Shown here piece after piece: positions 55,701 to 64,000 of a DNA stretch of 64,000 nucleotides (positions within the stretch are counted from its first letter, which is position 1; every line of letters starts with the position of its first letter). This DNA is from Ciona intestinalis (lineage: Eukaryota; Chordata; Ascidiacea; Phlebobranchia; Cionidae): NCBI RefSeq assembly GCF_000224145.3, contig NC_020175.2:4282363-4346362 (forward strand), written 5' to 3'. The notes beneath the pieces were generated by a model. It had not been told where the DNA came from and did no database searches. It saw only the letters and a list, made by a program, of their open reading frames with translations. The position numbers and the translations under genes were made by a program.

Positions 55701-58700
55701 TTAGAAAACGAATGAATAAAACGATAAGATAATCTTCTTTTTCTTCTGTGTCTTTATGGTCGCTATCTTCTATTTGAAACGACTTTTTACGCAGAAGAAG
55801 ACGCCTTAAAAATAATAGGTGTAAATATAATGTACAGTACGCTAACTTTGCGAGTTATTTTATATTAAAATAACTAATTGGCTAGTTTGAAAATTGAAAG
55901 CAATGGCAAGAAAATACTTACTTCTTAATTTCCTTATCACTTTCTGAAGACCATGTTGATGTACTTGATAATAACGAATACTTTGAAGCAGCAGCAGCGG
56001 TACCTCCTTTTTTGCCTTTAAAAAATCCCATTATATATTCCTTGAGACTTGCAAAGTAACCCATACGCATTGAGGCATCGTCATGATGTGACAGCAGCGT
56101 TCTTCCAATTCCAAATCTCCGCATTTTTGATGTTTTTTTAAATAAAAGTCCTAAAACATTCAGTTTACATGTACAATACAACTGTATACTGTAGGTATGC
56201 GTTCGCGCTTAAACTAGATGAAATGAATAGTACTGTGACGCAATATACCGACATATTTGCGAATAACTATATGATATTTCATGTATAAACTGTATTCATA
56301 TTCATATAAACCAGAAAAATTATTGTATAAGTACAACTAAATTAAGTCCAAACTAACATTTTTCCTGTTAAGTATGTTTTAACTTTATTATTTTGCCAGG
56401 GCCTGCCGTTGCGATGGCATATGAACAGTTTTCCACACGCGTTCTTGGTCGTGTTTCGAATCCAGTGTGGAGAATGGATACAGAGCATGTGGAGTTGCAT
56501 GAACTCTGTTCGTACAGAAGGTTCAGATGGTCTTATTCCCGTGTGTTTGTTTATATTTATCGGCGTCGTATTCGTTGGGAACTTGGTGGTAAGTTAAATA
56601 TTACTTATAATGCTATAGCTTTCGCAATGAGTGTTTTAACGACTATCGTTTTGCTGCGAATCCCTTTCTTAATTTGAACTGCTGTATTTGTAGAGATATA
56701 TAAACTTTTTGTTATGTGTGCTTAGGCATTTAAGAACGCATGCAAAGTCACAAATAGGATTAGTTTAGAACCATGTTTTAGGTTAACAAGTTAAACACGT
56801 ATTGCATTCAACAGGTGCTGAATCTGTTTCTTGCGTTGCTTCTCAATTCGTTCAACAGCGACGCTTTAAATGCCGGAGGTACCAATCGTAGCGGGGCTCG
56901 AAAATTTCTCAAATCGTTGCGAAATGCTGGAATGAAGGTAACAATTTCTACACTAAATGTTTTGTTAACAAATGTATCTAATAGCTATGTTTTACTGTAT
57001 AGTAGGGTGGGGGAAGATAAGACGCCTTTTTATTTTCTTGTGGGCAAAAACAAAAAAACTGTGATAATTGTTTTTCCTTGGAATTTTATTAAGGCAGTTA
57101 TAACTCTACTTTTCTACAGGCATTACCCAAACTACCTGCACCAATCAAAAGAAAACGAAAAGTTTGCCCGAGTTCCAGCAGAAGTACTACAGACTCGGAA
57201 AACTCTTTGGAAAAAACTACTCCACCAGCTATACATGTCAGAGATGCTCAGAATGAAAATGGGCATAACAGCAACAATATATCGGTAGGTTTATATTATA
57301 GCAGTTACGGTGTAGTTGATTATAGTATTTAAAGTAAATGTATATAGTACTGTGGGATAAGATGGATACTGTTAGCACATAATATCCCATCCTTTAAGCG
57401 TGTTTTTAACAGTTAAAGGGCCTAAACACATCCCAAATGTACATTGCTTTAATCGATAGAGTGTGTTTTTCTAATTCCAACGACATCTATTTGTTTTAAT
57501 CGTTTTTTTTATAACCAAAGAATAAAGATATTCCAGCTCAAACACCATAAAATTCATAAAAAAAAAAATAAATCTTTTTGAATTTACCACAAAAAATAAA
57601 AAAGGAACGCGGGGTGTGTTTACGCATTTTAACAACACTACTTTACTCCTAATGATATGGGTATATATTTCTCCGAATATTCTTTGTTTACAACCAAATG
57701 GGTCGATAGAATAGAATAAAAACATGAACTAACATTGTTTTTTATATGGGACGCCAATTCCAGCAAAAAATAATAGTGGTTACAAAAATAACTTTAAAAT
57801 ATTTCCTTAACTTTAGATTTTATAATTTTTTAGAACTATAGTCGTGAACTGACCAATGGCATCCGAATGAATGGCAAGACATTAGCAAACGCAACCCCAG
57901 ACACTCCATCAAAACGAACTGAATCCATGGACACAGTTGAACACAATTCTGACGACTGGAAACCCGATATAGCATTACCGATGACGTTCTTACGCAACAA
58001 TAATGAATATCACCATGAAGTAGCCGCAAATGAGGTAAATTTTGTTGGAAAACATTTTAACAGTGTCACCTATTTATCATACAGTTATACGAATAAATCA
58101 TTTGGAAGGGTTGGAGGAGTTGGGACACTTTTTCATTATTTTTTCCTGTCCAATTTGATAGTAAACAAAAAACATTGAAAAAGCATGTTTTAACAACTGC
58201 TATTTTGCTATTGATTTCCTTCTTTTCACTCCTTTTAAATATTATTTTCTTCGGAACGTTTTTGATGAAATAATTAAAACTAAGTTATGTTTTATTTTTT
58301 ACAGCAGCATTCAAACGGACATAAACACACTCCCCCAATGCCCACCAAGTCATGCAACGGAGATCTACCTGCAAAGGAGCATTGGACTATTACAGTATCT
58401 CGCAAGTGTGGGCTCTCATGGGTGAAACTGAAGGAAAAATGGTGCAAATTTCGCATGACAATGAACATGGTGGTGCAACACAATATCTTCGAAAGTTTCA
58501 TTATCTTTGTCATTCTTCTCAGCAGTGTAGCGCTGGTGAGTAAAACAAGTTTTGCATTTGAATATGCTGTTTCTAAGCTCATATATTTTGGTGCTAGTGA
58601 AGAATTCTTCCCCCATGTTATTTGCTAACCACTAACCCTTGACTACTAACCTCCAAAACAATCCAAAATCTCCCACTGGCCTAAACTGTAACGCACCATA

Positions 58701-61700
58701 GGAGTCTTCATTAGTGCTGTAAAAACTGTTTTTCTTTTAAATATAATTTTGAGCTTATACACAAAAAAACAGAAAACTAAAAATGGACAATAACTTTAGA
58801 CAGTTTATAAATTTTAATTTATTTTTCTCAAAAGTGCCTTTAAACCAGGACATGATACTATTACTATATATTTGGGTTAATTTACTTATGACTCCACACA
58901 TTATCTCACCCACTCTATATATTACAGGTATTCGATGATGTCACGTTACCATCGAAGCCCAAATTTAAGTTTATTCTTGGCGTATTCGATCGGATATTTA
59001 CAGCAATATTTGTGGTTGAGATGCTTATGAAGTGGGTTGGCTTCGGATTGAAAAAATATTTCACTAATGGATGGTGTCTGCTTGACTTCTTTATCGTAGT
59101 GGTAAGTATATAAAGACACCTTCATATTAGAATAATAATTTTATTTGTATCTTTATTTGGGAAGATTTAGAAATGTTTAAAATCGAAATACAGGTAATTA
59201 GACAAAACAACAGTTGTTAAAAAACTTTTAAAAAACACTAAACCTGTTATAACACATTGTGGGCATATGTGTCCTTGGGCCAAACTTATACGACTTTTTC
59301 TTTTATTCATCATTTTTTTCCCAGGTATCATTGGTTTCTCTGTCCTTGGAGATTATTGCAATGCAACAACAAGGAAAGAGCAACACAGACCTTTCATCAT
59401 TAAGGGTGCTGAGAAGTCTTCGGGCATTTCGACCTCTTAGAGCAATGTCTAGATTTGAAGGGATCAAGGTAAAGAATATTTGAGACTTTCGCAATAGCAC
59501 GATGATTAACCTAGAGGTTGCTGAGTCAAAGCTTGCTGCTGCTACCATTGTGGTGGTAACTTGTAACTGGGCATGTGGTGTATGAAACAGAACACTGATG
59601 TTATAACAGCTTTTTTTGTTAAAGTTGGATAAATTAGTTACATTCATTTATCACACATTCGTTAAATTTAATAGCTGGACTTGGGTATAACATTGTCTAA
59701 ACTGCAGTTTTTAGGCCAGGAATTTTCGTATTATTTTGATTTAGTATTGATAGCAACTATTTTTAATTATATTTATATATAACCTTTGCAATTTTTTAGG
59801 CTTAATGATTGTAGTATAAATTGTTTTTTTCAATGATATGGTAAATTCATACAAACACTTACATTTACCAGACATTAATTTAACATTTTCTTTCAAAATA
59901 GGTTGTAACTGATGCTCTGTTTCGTTCAATTCCATCAATTCTCAATGTATTTGTTATCTGCTTAATTTTCTGGCTTATCTTTGCTATTATGGGGGTGAAT
60001 CTATTTGCCGGAAAAATGGCCTCTTGCAAATGGAAAGCCACTGGAGAAAAAGTCTGGCATAAAACAGATTACAAAAAGTTAGTAAAAAATTAGTTTTCTA
60101 AATATATATATAATAATTCCATAAAATATATTTAAAAAAATTACTCTTTTAATAAAAGTAAATACTAACATATGTGTCCTTGGGCAAGACACTTAACTGA
60201 AATTGCTTTAATTCAGAGGTTCAATAAGTGACTATTTGTAAAAGCCATAAATAGTGTGTTTATTCATTTATATCTTAACCTACCTTACACTTAAAAAATA
60301 CTGTTTTAATTCTTAGTTTTTTATCTAAACTAGAATAAAAAATTAAAAGTTCGTTTTTTGTTTGTGTTTTTAACAGAAAAGTTTTTACTTATATTATATT
60401 ATGTCTGTTAACAAACACAACATCATTTAACTTTTACCATTAAAATTGTGTTATGTTTTAGTTACCCAGAGCTGGCAGAGCGATACCCTCCCCCTCCAAT
60501 AGATGTTGTTGATATAGATAGTTGTTTATGTTTGGCCAACATTACTGGGGGAAAAGTTCATTGGACAAATCTGCCCATCAACTTTGACAATGTTTTTATT
60601 GCCTACATTGCACTGCTGCAGGTTTGTGGGTTAATACAGTTGATGGTAATGGATTAAACATATACCAATGTGGGTTGACCACATTTTAAAAAATAAATAA
60701 AAAAATGATTAAAACTAAAAAATATTCTAAAAATTTATATACGTGATAACTCGTAAGTGTGCATGAGTAAGTTCTATGTAACAGAACACCTGTGTTGTAA
60801 CGACAATTATGGCCTCACTACACAAAAATAAATAACTGATAGTCATTCATTCATTCATTATCTATACTTACCTTAAATTACATAACCAAGTTACAGTCAT
60901 CCATTCAGTATCTATTCTTACATTAAATTACATAAATTATTAACATTCATTCATTCATGCATTCAAATACCTAAATAAGTTAGATTAATTCATTCATACA
61001 TTCATTCATTTACTATATCTTCTTACATTAAACCCCCAACCCTTTACCATAGGTTGCCACATTTAAGGGTTGGATGCCGATCATGTACGCTGCAGTAGAT
61101 GCTCCAACTAAGGTTGGATTGCAACCCGTTAGAGATGCAAACATCTACAACTATTTCTTCTTTGTTGCTTTCATCATATTTGGAGCTTTCTTTACTCTCA
61201 ATCTTTTTATATCAGTCGTGATTGACAATTTTAATCAACAGAAGAAGAAGTTTGAGTTTGCTGGCACAGAACTCTTTCTTACTGATGTAAGTGGTACCAA
61301 TTTATTAATTTATTTTGTTTTTGTTTTTATTTTATTTTTATATTTTTTTTTACTTTTATTTTTACTCTCTCTTTGTAATGAAAGAATACCATGTTTAATG
61401 TCCATTATAATCTTTATTTAAATTTAGCTTTACAAAAATAATAATACAATACAGTTCTGTTTCTGTAGCCTAAAATGAACGAATTATTAATTCTTCATTA
61501 AAGATAATTGTTAATATTTATATGCGATTCCATTTTTAGACTCAAAAAAGGGTTTACAATGCCATGAAGAAACTGAAAGCCAAACTTCCCAAAACTTTGT
61601 TCCCTGTCCCCAAAGCTCCATGGAGGGAACGTCTATACTTGTTCACTACTGGGGATAAGTTTGAACTTGGAGTGATGGTTATTACCATTCTTAACTTACT

Positions 61701-64000
61701 AGCTATGGCTCTGGAATATGAAGGGATGAGTCCAGGTACATATAATTTCTGGCCTAAATCCTAGGACCCATGGGCTTCCATGCTGCGGGCTTCACCTACA
61801 TAGAATAGAATAGGAAAAAAAGTAACAATATGAGCGTAAATTATTTAGCTTGCGTGGCTGGAATGACTGTTGTTATAAAACACGTGTCTTCTGTTTTATA
61901 CACCTTGTACACGCTGAAGAATTACCACATATGTAACTTTGTGGGTGATTATATATTTTTTTGTGTATAACTAATAATCTAAAAAACCCATATAATTTTA
62001 GGAGCAATTTCTGTTAAGTGTCTTGCCAAAGACAAACACCCACAATGGTATCATTGTCAAGCTTTGAACCTAGTTTACCAACCTCATATTTTTACAGATT
62101 ACCAGAGCGTGATTAAAAACATCAACTATGGATTTGTTGTTGTGTTTACCCTAGAGATCGTGATACGAATAATCGCGATGGGAAAATCATATTTCTATGT
62201 TCCATGGAATGTGTTTGACTTTCTCCTCATTCTTGCTTCTGTACTTGGTGAGAATTTATTAGATCATGTATTTATCCTCGTGTAGGGGTAACTAACATTA
62301 GTTGCACATTTTTTTATTGCCAACTAATTGCCTGGCTTTATGCACCGTTTGCTTAAGAGTTACAAAGCTGTTTAGTGTTTAGGTGTTGCTATTAGTGACC
62401 AATAAGATAGATAAAAAACTATTGCCCGCTAAAATACTCACACGTATACAATGGTACTAGAACACTGTATCGTCTAGTCACATCTGTTTAGCTAAAAAGT
62501 TTTTAAAATCAAGATTACTTTACCGCATGGGACATGAAAATGTCTTATTAAATGAGTTTAATTTTTTGGTGTTTGTTTAAAAACTACAAATTTATTTATT
62601 ATATATTTTCACAGCAAATGCCATTCCCATAATTATCACCCATACGAACCCTAACACTGTGAGTACGGTGACCTCCACACCGTGGCTCCCTATGTTCCGG
62701 ATGGTGCGTGTGGCCCGCATCCTCCGGGTAGCTCGCGTTGCTAGTGGCATCCGGACTTTGCTCTTCGCTCTGATGCTCTCTGCTCCTGCTCTTTTTAACG
62801 TTGGAAGTCTTCTTTTCCTCTTCGTTTTTATCTACGCCATCTTCGGGATGAACCAGTTTGCTCTTGTGGAGAAAAAGGGAGCAATTAACGATATTTTAAA
62901 CTTTGAAACATTCCCAAATACTTTTTTACTTCTATTCCAGGTGAACATTCCATATTTTTATATTGGTAGTGTTTTATACTGAACTGTTGCTGGCAAGTGT
63001 AATATGCAAAACGGATTTTCCAGAAAAAGACAAATTTTCCAGAAAAAAATGTTTTCCCCTAAAACTAATTACAGGCCTAATTTCCCTTCCCCAACAAAAA
63101 TGGTTAAATAGACAACAAAAAAGAGCCAATGTGAATGAATGACACTAATTTCAGTAAAGTCTTTATAACATATGGGTGTCCAATGTTCATAAATCTTGTG
63201 ACTGCTTACGGGTTGCTTAACTTTGTTGGTGATGGTTCATTGTGTGTTATTTTTTATAACTTTGTTGAAGATGCAACTTGTTGCCGAGATTTTTTTACTA
63301 CCTATTTCCTTTATACCATTTTCAGATGTCAACTTCTGCTGGTTGGGATGGTTTTATGGAACCAACATTGTATGTGGAAGGCAATCCAGCTTGTGTGGAT
63401 AGTAAAAATGGAGAGAAAGGAACCTGCATGTCAACTTCATTTGTTGGATACTTTTACTTTGTCAGGTATGGATACTCTACCTTTATATTATTCTTGACAA
63501 ACATTGAATGAACGTTTTGTAACTTATTTGCACACATGTGTAACGATGGTCGTTATAGCAGGGCTGTTCTGTTTCACATACATAAGTTATTTTTTTTTTA
63601 ATATTTTAAGTTTATTGTATATATTATACAGACACTTTAAAACTTGCAATAAACTTAATTACTTTGTTAACTGAATTGAGTTCAGTAACGTAAGATCTGA
63701 TCTTGGAAATCTAGCCCTGGTTGGAATAATATAATAGTGTTCTGAATATAAGAAACGCAGTAAGAAAAAACATTTTAATAAAACCTAATTTAAACCCCCC
63801 AAAAAACAAGAAAATATGTTGTTGCTTTTCAGCTACCTTCTTGTGACTTTTGTGATCATAACGAACATGTATATCGCGATTATCCTTGAAAACTTTGATC
63901 TTGCTACTAAAGACAATGAAGAAGCTGTAACAGCTGATGACTTTGAGCATTTCTTTGATATGTGGCAACGTTATGATAAAAATGGAAATGGAAAAGTAAC
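37719..64000 (+). CDS. Nav1: Voltage-gated sodium channel alpha subunit (Nav1-like), 3' end outside window
   Basis: Thirty exons covering all four homologous domains join in frame (about 1697 residues). The start ATG at 37719 gives [16 protein letters not shown]. The N-terminal [14 protein letters not shown] matches vertebrate DPYYSNKKTFIVLN. The selectivity filter is D (SLQDNWEE), E (QCGEWIQS), K (ATFKGWMP), A (TSAGWDG), so it is a true Na channel rather than Ca. The domain I-II linker is short (about 75 residues against some 250 or more in vertebrates), as is the II-III linker (about 200). The channel drives action potentials at the neuronal and muscle membrane. Exons are listed in the domain entries. 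One intron is AT-AC. Two other genes sit in its introns on the minus strand. Confidence 0.97.
38154..38345. mobile_element. MITE family 1, diverged copy
   Basis: TAGTACTGTGGGGTAAGATG left; ATCTTGGCCCAAACTACTGT right; Nav intron 1. Confidence 0.55.
38578..38772. mobile_element. MITE family 1, full copy
   Basis: TAGTAAGGTGGGGGAAGATG left; GGTGTCCCGTCTTACCATAT right; Nav intron 2. Confidence 0.7.
39220..39470. repeat. Pair of SINE-like right units in opposite orientation
   Basis: Plus copy: GTTACATATGTGGTAACCCG, GGTGTATGAAACAAAACACC, CACGCGAGGATAAAG. Minus copy: CTCGTGTGGCGGGCCAACAA, ACACCTCGTGCCC, GTTGCCATATGTAAC. Together they form a large inverted repeat in Nav intron 2. Confidence 0.6.
39679..40134 (+). 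other. U12-type AT-AC intron of the sodium channel
   Basis: The exon before ends GTCAACAA and the intron starts ATATCCTTT, the consensus U12 donor. It ends TTTTCTTAACTTACTTGTGTCAC. That is a U12 branch site (TTCTTAAC, branch A at about 40120) 14 bases before an AC end. No AG acceptor upstream gives an open frame, and only this AT-AC removal joins LVNK to WFNGIV in phase. Vertebrate SCN genes have an AT-AC intron at this place (SCN4A intron 2), also U12-type. Confidence 0.9.
41430..41634. mobile_element. MITE family 1, full copy
   Basis: CTGTGGGGTAAGATGGGACA left; TCCTCCGCCCTACTATATAT right; Nav intron between exons 6 and 7. Confidence 0.75.
42444..42657. mobile_element. MITE family 1, well-preserved full copy
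   Basis: GTGATGTGGGGGAAGATGGG and ACCTTTTCTTTT left; GGTGTCCCATCTTCCCCCAC right. Among the least diverged copies in the window. Confidence 0.8.
42898..43060. mobile_element. MITE family 1: deleted copy plus adjacent half copy
   Basis: First element about 85 bases (TGGTGGGGTAAGATGGGACA to CCCCCACCCTACTATATG). A second left half starts CTGGTGGAGTAAGATGGATA. Confidence 0.6.
43289..44694 (-). CDS. Novel secreted, probably all-helical six-cysteine protein nested in a Nav intron, 211 aa
   Basis: Minus-strand exons in coding order: 44515-44694, 44079-44231, 43856-43915, 43670-43777, 43289-43423. All have GT-AG splice sites and all four introns are phase 0. Residues 1-23 are a signal peptide ([12 protein letters not shown] core). 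The mature part has six cysteines (26, 117, 133, 142, 175, 193) and two N-glycosylation sequons (HNLSS, FNATP). Helix-prone stretches are [60 protein letters not shown] and [13 protein letters not shown]: four long helices. A signal peptide, four helices, disulfides and five exons with phase-0 introns are the layout of class I helical cytokine genes. I recognise no family by sequence. A poly(A) signal may lie at 43076-43081. It sits within the 2.6 kb intron between Nav exons 8 and 9. Confidence 0.75.
43490..43645. mobile_element. MITE family 1, decayed copy
   Basis: Right end ACGTCCCATCCTACCCCAGC with the ACTACCGAATGTGAC landmark, in the last intron of the nested secreted-protein gene. Confidence 0.45.
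44338..44470 (+). repeat. SINE-like right unit
   Basis: AAAGTTACGTATGAGAAAAC, GGGCACGGGGTGTATTAAAC, GTTATAACGATTCTCGCTGC, CACGCGGGGATAAAAC in intron 1 of the nested secreted-protein gene. Confidence 0.6.
46236..46415. mobile_element. MITE family 1, diverged copy
   Basis: CTGTGGGGTAATATGGGAAA left; CATCTTACCCCAACCTACTA right; between Nav exons 9 and 10. Confidence 0.65.
46680..47600. other. Nav intron 10 contents
   Basis: A MITE right-half fragment lies at about 46690-46775, a third-family repeat at about 47370-47460, and a run of poly-T/A-rich sequence before exon 11. No gene seen. Confidence 0.4.
47840..48022. mobile_element. MITE family 1, left end shortened
   Basis: TACTAGGATGGGACACCTTT left; CTTCCTCCACCCTACTACAC right. 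A SINE-like right unit follows at about 48150-48255. Confidence 0.65.
48478..48690. mobile_element. MITE family 1, left-half copy
   Basis: GTAGGTTGGGGTAAGATGGT and CATTTGGTATAATAAACAAA, then decay; intron between Nav exons 12 and 13. Confidence 0.5.
49310..49535. mobile_element. MITE family 1 copy with duplicated right end
   Basis: Family centre plus TTTAGTAGGGTGGGTGTCCT and CTTTCCCACCCTACTAAAC. Confidence 0.55.
49950..50112 (-). repeat. SINE-like composite, reversed
   Basis: Right-unit part TTCGTGGCGGGGCAACGACA, then left-unit part GTTAAGTGTCTTGTCCGCTG and GTCGAGCCTCGAACTC, all on the minus strand. Confidence 0.6.
50779..56124 (-). CDS. dcst1: DCST1-like membrane protein with C-terminal RING-like domain, nested in a Nav intron, 866 aa
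   Basis: Minus-strand exons in coding order: 55922-56124, 55517-55804, 55123-55249, 54841-54927, 54413-54619, 53997-54196, 53524-53670, 52887-53186, 52219-52624, 51809-51969, 51329-51516, 50779-51065. Several membrane spans are seen ([82 protein letters not shown]). DC-STAMP-family landmarks are [20 protein letters not shown] and [15 protein letters not shown]. The end is a C4C4 RING-like module: CHVC at 672-675, C and C in [12 protein letters not shown], then LCLLC after an intron. An acidic Ser-rich tail follows. DCST1/2, Drosophila sneaky and nematode SPE-42/49 act in sperm-egg membrane interaction; DCST1 is also reported as a ubiquitin ligase. Poly(A) signal is at 50773-50778. Confidence 0.92.
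51533..51685. mobile_element. MITE family 1 with duplicated left end
   Basis: TGGTGGGGTAGAGCGGGACA followed by GGGTAAGGCGGGACAC, centre present, right end missing; in a DCST-like intron. Confidence 0.5.
53250..53348 (-). repeat. SINE-like right unit, reversed
   Basis: CGCGTGGCGAGGCAACGACA, GTCGTTATAACACGGCTTAG and ACACCGCACATGCAACTTTG, in a DCST-like intron. Confidence 0.55.
53722..53925. mobile_element. MITE family 1, full copy
   Basis: TAGTAGGGTGGGGGAAGATG left; CTTCCTCCACCCTACTATAT right; DCST-like intron. Confidence 0.75.
54636..54780. mobile_element. MITE family 1, two left-half pieces
   Basis: ATAGAAGGGTGGGGAAAGAC with ACACCTTTAGCACATAATAT, then GGGGTAAGATGGATATCG. Confidence 0.5.
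54970..55078 (-). repeat. SINE-like right unit, reversed
   Basis: GTCGCGTGGCCGGTAAAACA, TTTCATACACTACGTGCCAG and AAGTTACTACTTATGTAACT in a DCST-like intron. Confidence 0.55.
56998..57062. mobile_element. MITE family 1, left-end fragment
   Basis: TATAGTAGGGTGGGGGAAGA only; between Nav exons 17 and 18. Further fragments lie at about 57340-57420 and 57660-57735 between exons 18 and 19, and at about 58105-58180. Confidence 0.55.
57120..58304 (+). other. Nav1: Nav linker II-III, exons 18-19
   Basis: Exons 57120-57284 and 57834-58034, continuing into exon 20. A basic patch ([20 protein letters not shown]) is followed by Asn/Ser/Thr-rich sequence, then [20 protein letters not shown]. No hydrophobic segment. 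This is where chordate channels carry an ankyrin-binding motif; the acidic [11 protein letters not shown] is only loosely like it. Confidence 0.85.
58591..58718. mobile_element. MITE family 2, second copy
   Basis: GTGCTAGTGAAGAATTCTTC at the left and AGTCTTCATTAGTGCT at the right are the inverted ends. The centre has CTAACCACTAACCC and CCCACTGGCCTAAACTG as in the copy at 23812-24036, but shorter. Confidence 0.6.
59555..59655 (+). repeat. SINE-like right unit
   Basis: GTGGTAACTTGTAACTGGGC, TGTATGAAACAGAACACTGA, AAATTAGTTACATTCATT between Nav exons 22 and 23. Confidence 0.55.
60165..60260 (+). repeat. SINE-like left unit
   Basis: ATGTGTCCTTGGGCAAGACA, CTTAACTGAAATTGCTTTAA between Nav exons 23 and 24. 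Confidence 0.55.
60738..61020 (+). repeat. SINE-like right unit with expanded CATT tail
   Basis: ACGTGATAACTCGTAAGTGT, CACCTGTGTTGTAACGACAA, then repeated ATTCATTCATTCAT and ACATTAAATTACATAA blocks, so the tail has been duplicated at least three times. Confidence 0.6.
61848..62090 (-). repeat. Composite SINE-like repeat, reversed, near-complete
   Basis: Right unit (GCGTGGCTGGAATGACTGTT, ACACCTTGTACACGC, ACCACATATGTAACTTTGTG) and left unit (TCTGTTAAGTGTCTTGCCAA, CACAATGGTATCATTGTCAA) on the minus strand, ending just before Nav exon 27. Confidence 0.6.
63515..63592 (-). repeat. SINE-like right-unit fragment, reversed
   Basis: AACGATGGTCGTTATAGCAG and GGCTGTTCTGTTTCACATAC in the last Nav intron visible. 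The rest of that intron is AT-rich without a gene. Confidence 0.4.

Larger units (their letters stand above)
48308..56937 (+). other. Nav1: Nav linker I-II and domain II, exons 12-17
   Basis: Exons 48308-48435, 48728-48911, 49103-49291, 49640-49816, 56400-56588, 56815-56937. The linker is short and basic. S1 is [16 protein letters not shown]2-S3 are in exon 14. S4 is [19 protein letters not shown], with five regularly spaced basic residues, split by an intron after IRL. The pore is [18 protein letters not shown] with the Glu of DEKA. S6 is [15 protein letters not shown] then [13 protein letters not shown]. The 6.6 kb intron between exons 15 and 16 houses the DCST-like gene. The turret before the pore is short. 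Confidence 0.92.
58305..61286 (+). other. Nav1: Nav domain III, exons 20-25
   Basis: Exons 58305-58535, 58928-59101, 59325-59468, 59902-60077, 60462-60621, 61053-61286. S1 is [17 protein letters not shown]4 is [21 protein letters not shown], with five Arg before FEG as in vertebrate channels. The pore [19 protein letters not shown] carries the Lys of DEKA. S6 is [20 protein letters not shown]. The III-IV linker starts [19 protein letters not shown]. All introns here are GT-AG. Confidence 0.94.
61540..64000 (+). other. Nav1: Nav linker III-IV, domain IV and start of C-terminus, exons 26-30
   Basis: Exons 61540-61735, 62098-62247, 62615-62940, 63326-63465 and 63833 to beyond 64000. The linker holds [17 protein letters not shown], with LFL where vertebrates have IFM. 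S4 is [20 protein letters not shown] followed by [17 protein letters not shown]. The pore is [12 protein letters not shown] with the Ala of DEKA. S6 is [18 protein letters not shown]. The cytoplasmic tail begins with [20 protein letters not shown], an EF-hand helix and loop start. The window ends inside it, or at its donor: the last bases GTAAC could be either. Confidence 0.93.

Noticed and set aside
57900-58034. Ankyrin-binding motif in the II-III linker
   Set aside because: [11 protein letters not shown] is only loosely similar to the chordate PIALxESD motif and lacks the Ser-Asp core, so I do not claim it.
60738-61020. CATT-rich repeats considered as a CRISPR-like or satellite array
   Set aside because: Units are irregular and continuous with a SINE-like tail; there are no spacers.

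Overview
The window is animal nuclear DNA, almost certainly from an ascidian (Ciona-like tunicate). Genes are compact and split by short GT-AG introns (one AT-AC), genes are nested inside introns, a chordate-type voltage-gated sodium channel is present, and the spacers are full of short elements that look like the MITE and composite SINE families I recall being described from Ciona (Cimi-1, Cics-1; names from memory, not searched). I see no retrovirus-like, Polinton or other capsid-bearing element. All exon models below were read by eye from splice sites, phase and family resemblance; no search was run.

Layout. 1-2100 (minus): two neighbouring, related signal-peptide proteins; the second has thrombospondin type-1 modules and a membrane anchor, the first is cut by the window edge. 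2996-7789 (plus): complete 13-exon GMC oxidoreductase. 8365-14074 (plus): complete 13-exon PLAT/lipoxygenase in which all four iron-binding histidines are replaced. 15655-16608 (plus): a 64-residue secreted precursor with an Arg/Trp-rich core and an acidic tail, a candidate antimicrobial peptide. 17439-23381 (plus): 17-exon coiled-coil protein that I read as the tunicate SIX6OS1/C14orf39 (synaptonemal complex) homologue. 24359-24685 (plus): TFPT/INO80F-like protein in one exon. 25088-28778 (plus): ABHD1/3-type hydrolase, 8 exons. 29835-30929 (plus): intronless CREBZF/Zhangfei-type bZIP factor. 32929-35256 (plus): unrecognised two-membrane-span protein. 35257-37700: spacer with only doubtful ORFs. 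37719 to the right edge (plus): voltage-gated sodium channel alpha subunit, 30 exons seen, C-terminus outside the window.

Two genes lie inside sodium-channel introns on the opposite strand. At 43289-44694 there is a 5-exon secreted, probably all-helical, six-cysteine protein with only phase-0 introns (cytokine-like layout, no recognised family). At 50779-56124 there is a 12-exon DCST1-type membrane protein with a C-terminal RING-like domain, a family tied to sperm-egg fusion.

The genes do not form one pathway; the region is an ordinary gene-dense ascidian segment. The most interesting items are the lipoxygenase pseudoenzyme, the nested cytokine-like gene, the peptide precursor, the conserved U12-type AT-AC intron of the sodium channel and the channel's altered outer pore ring.
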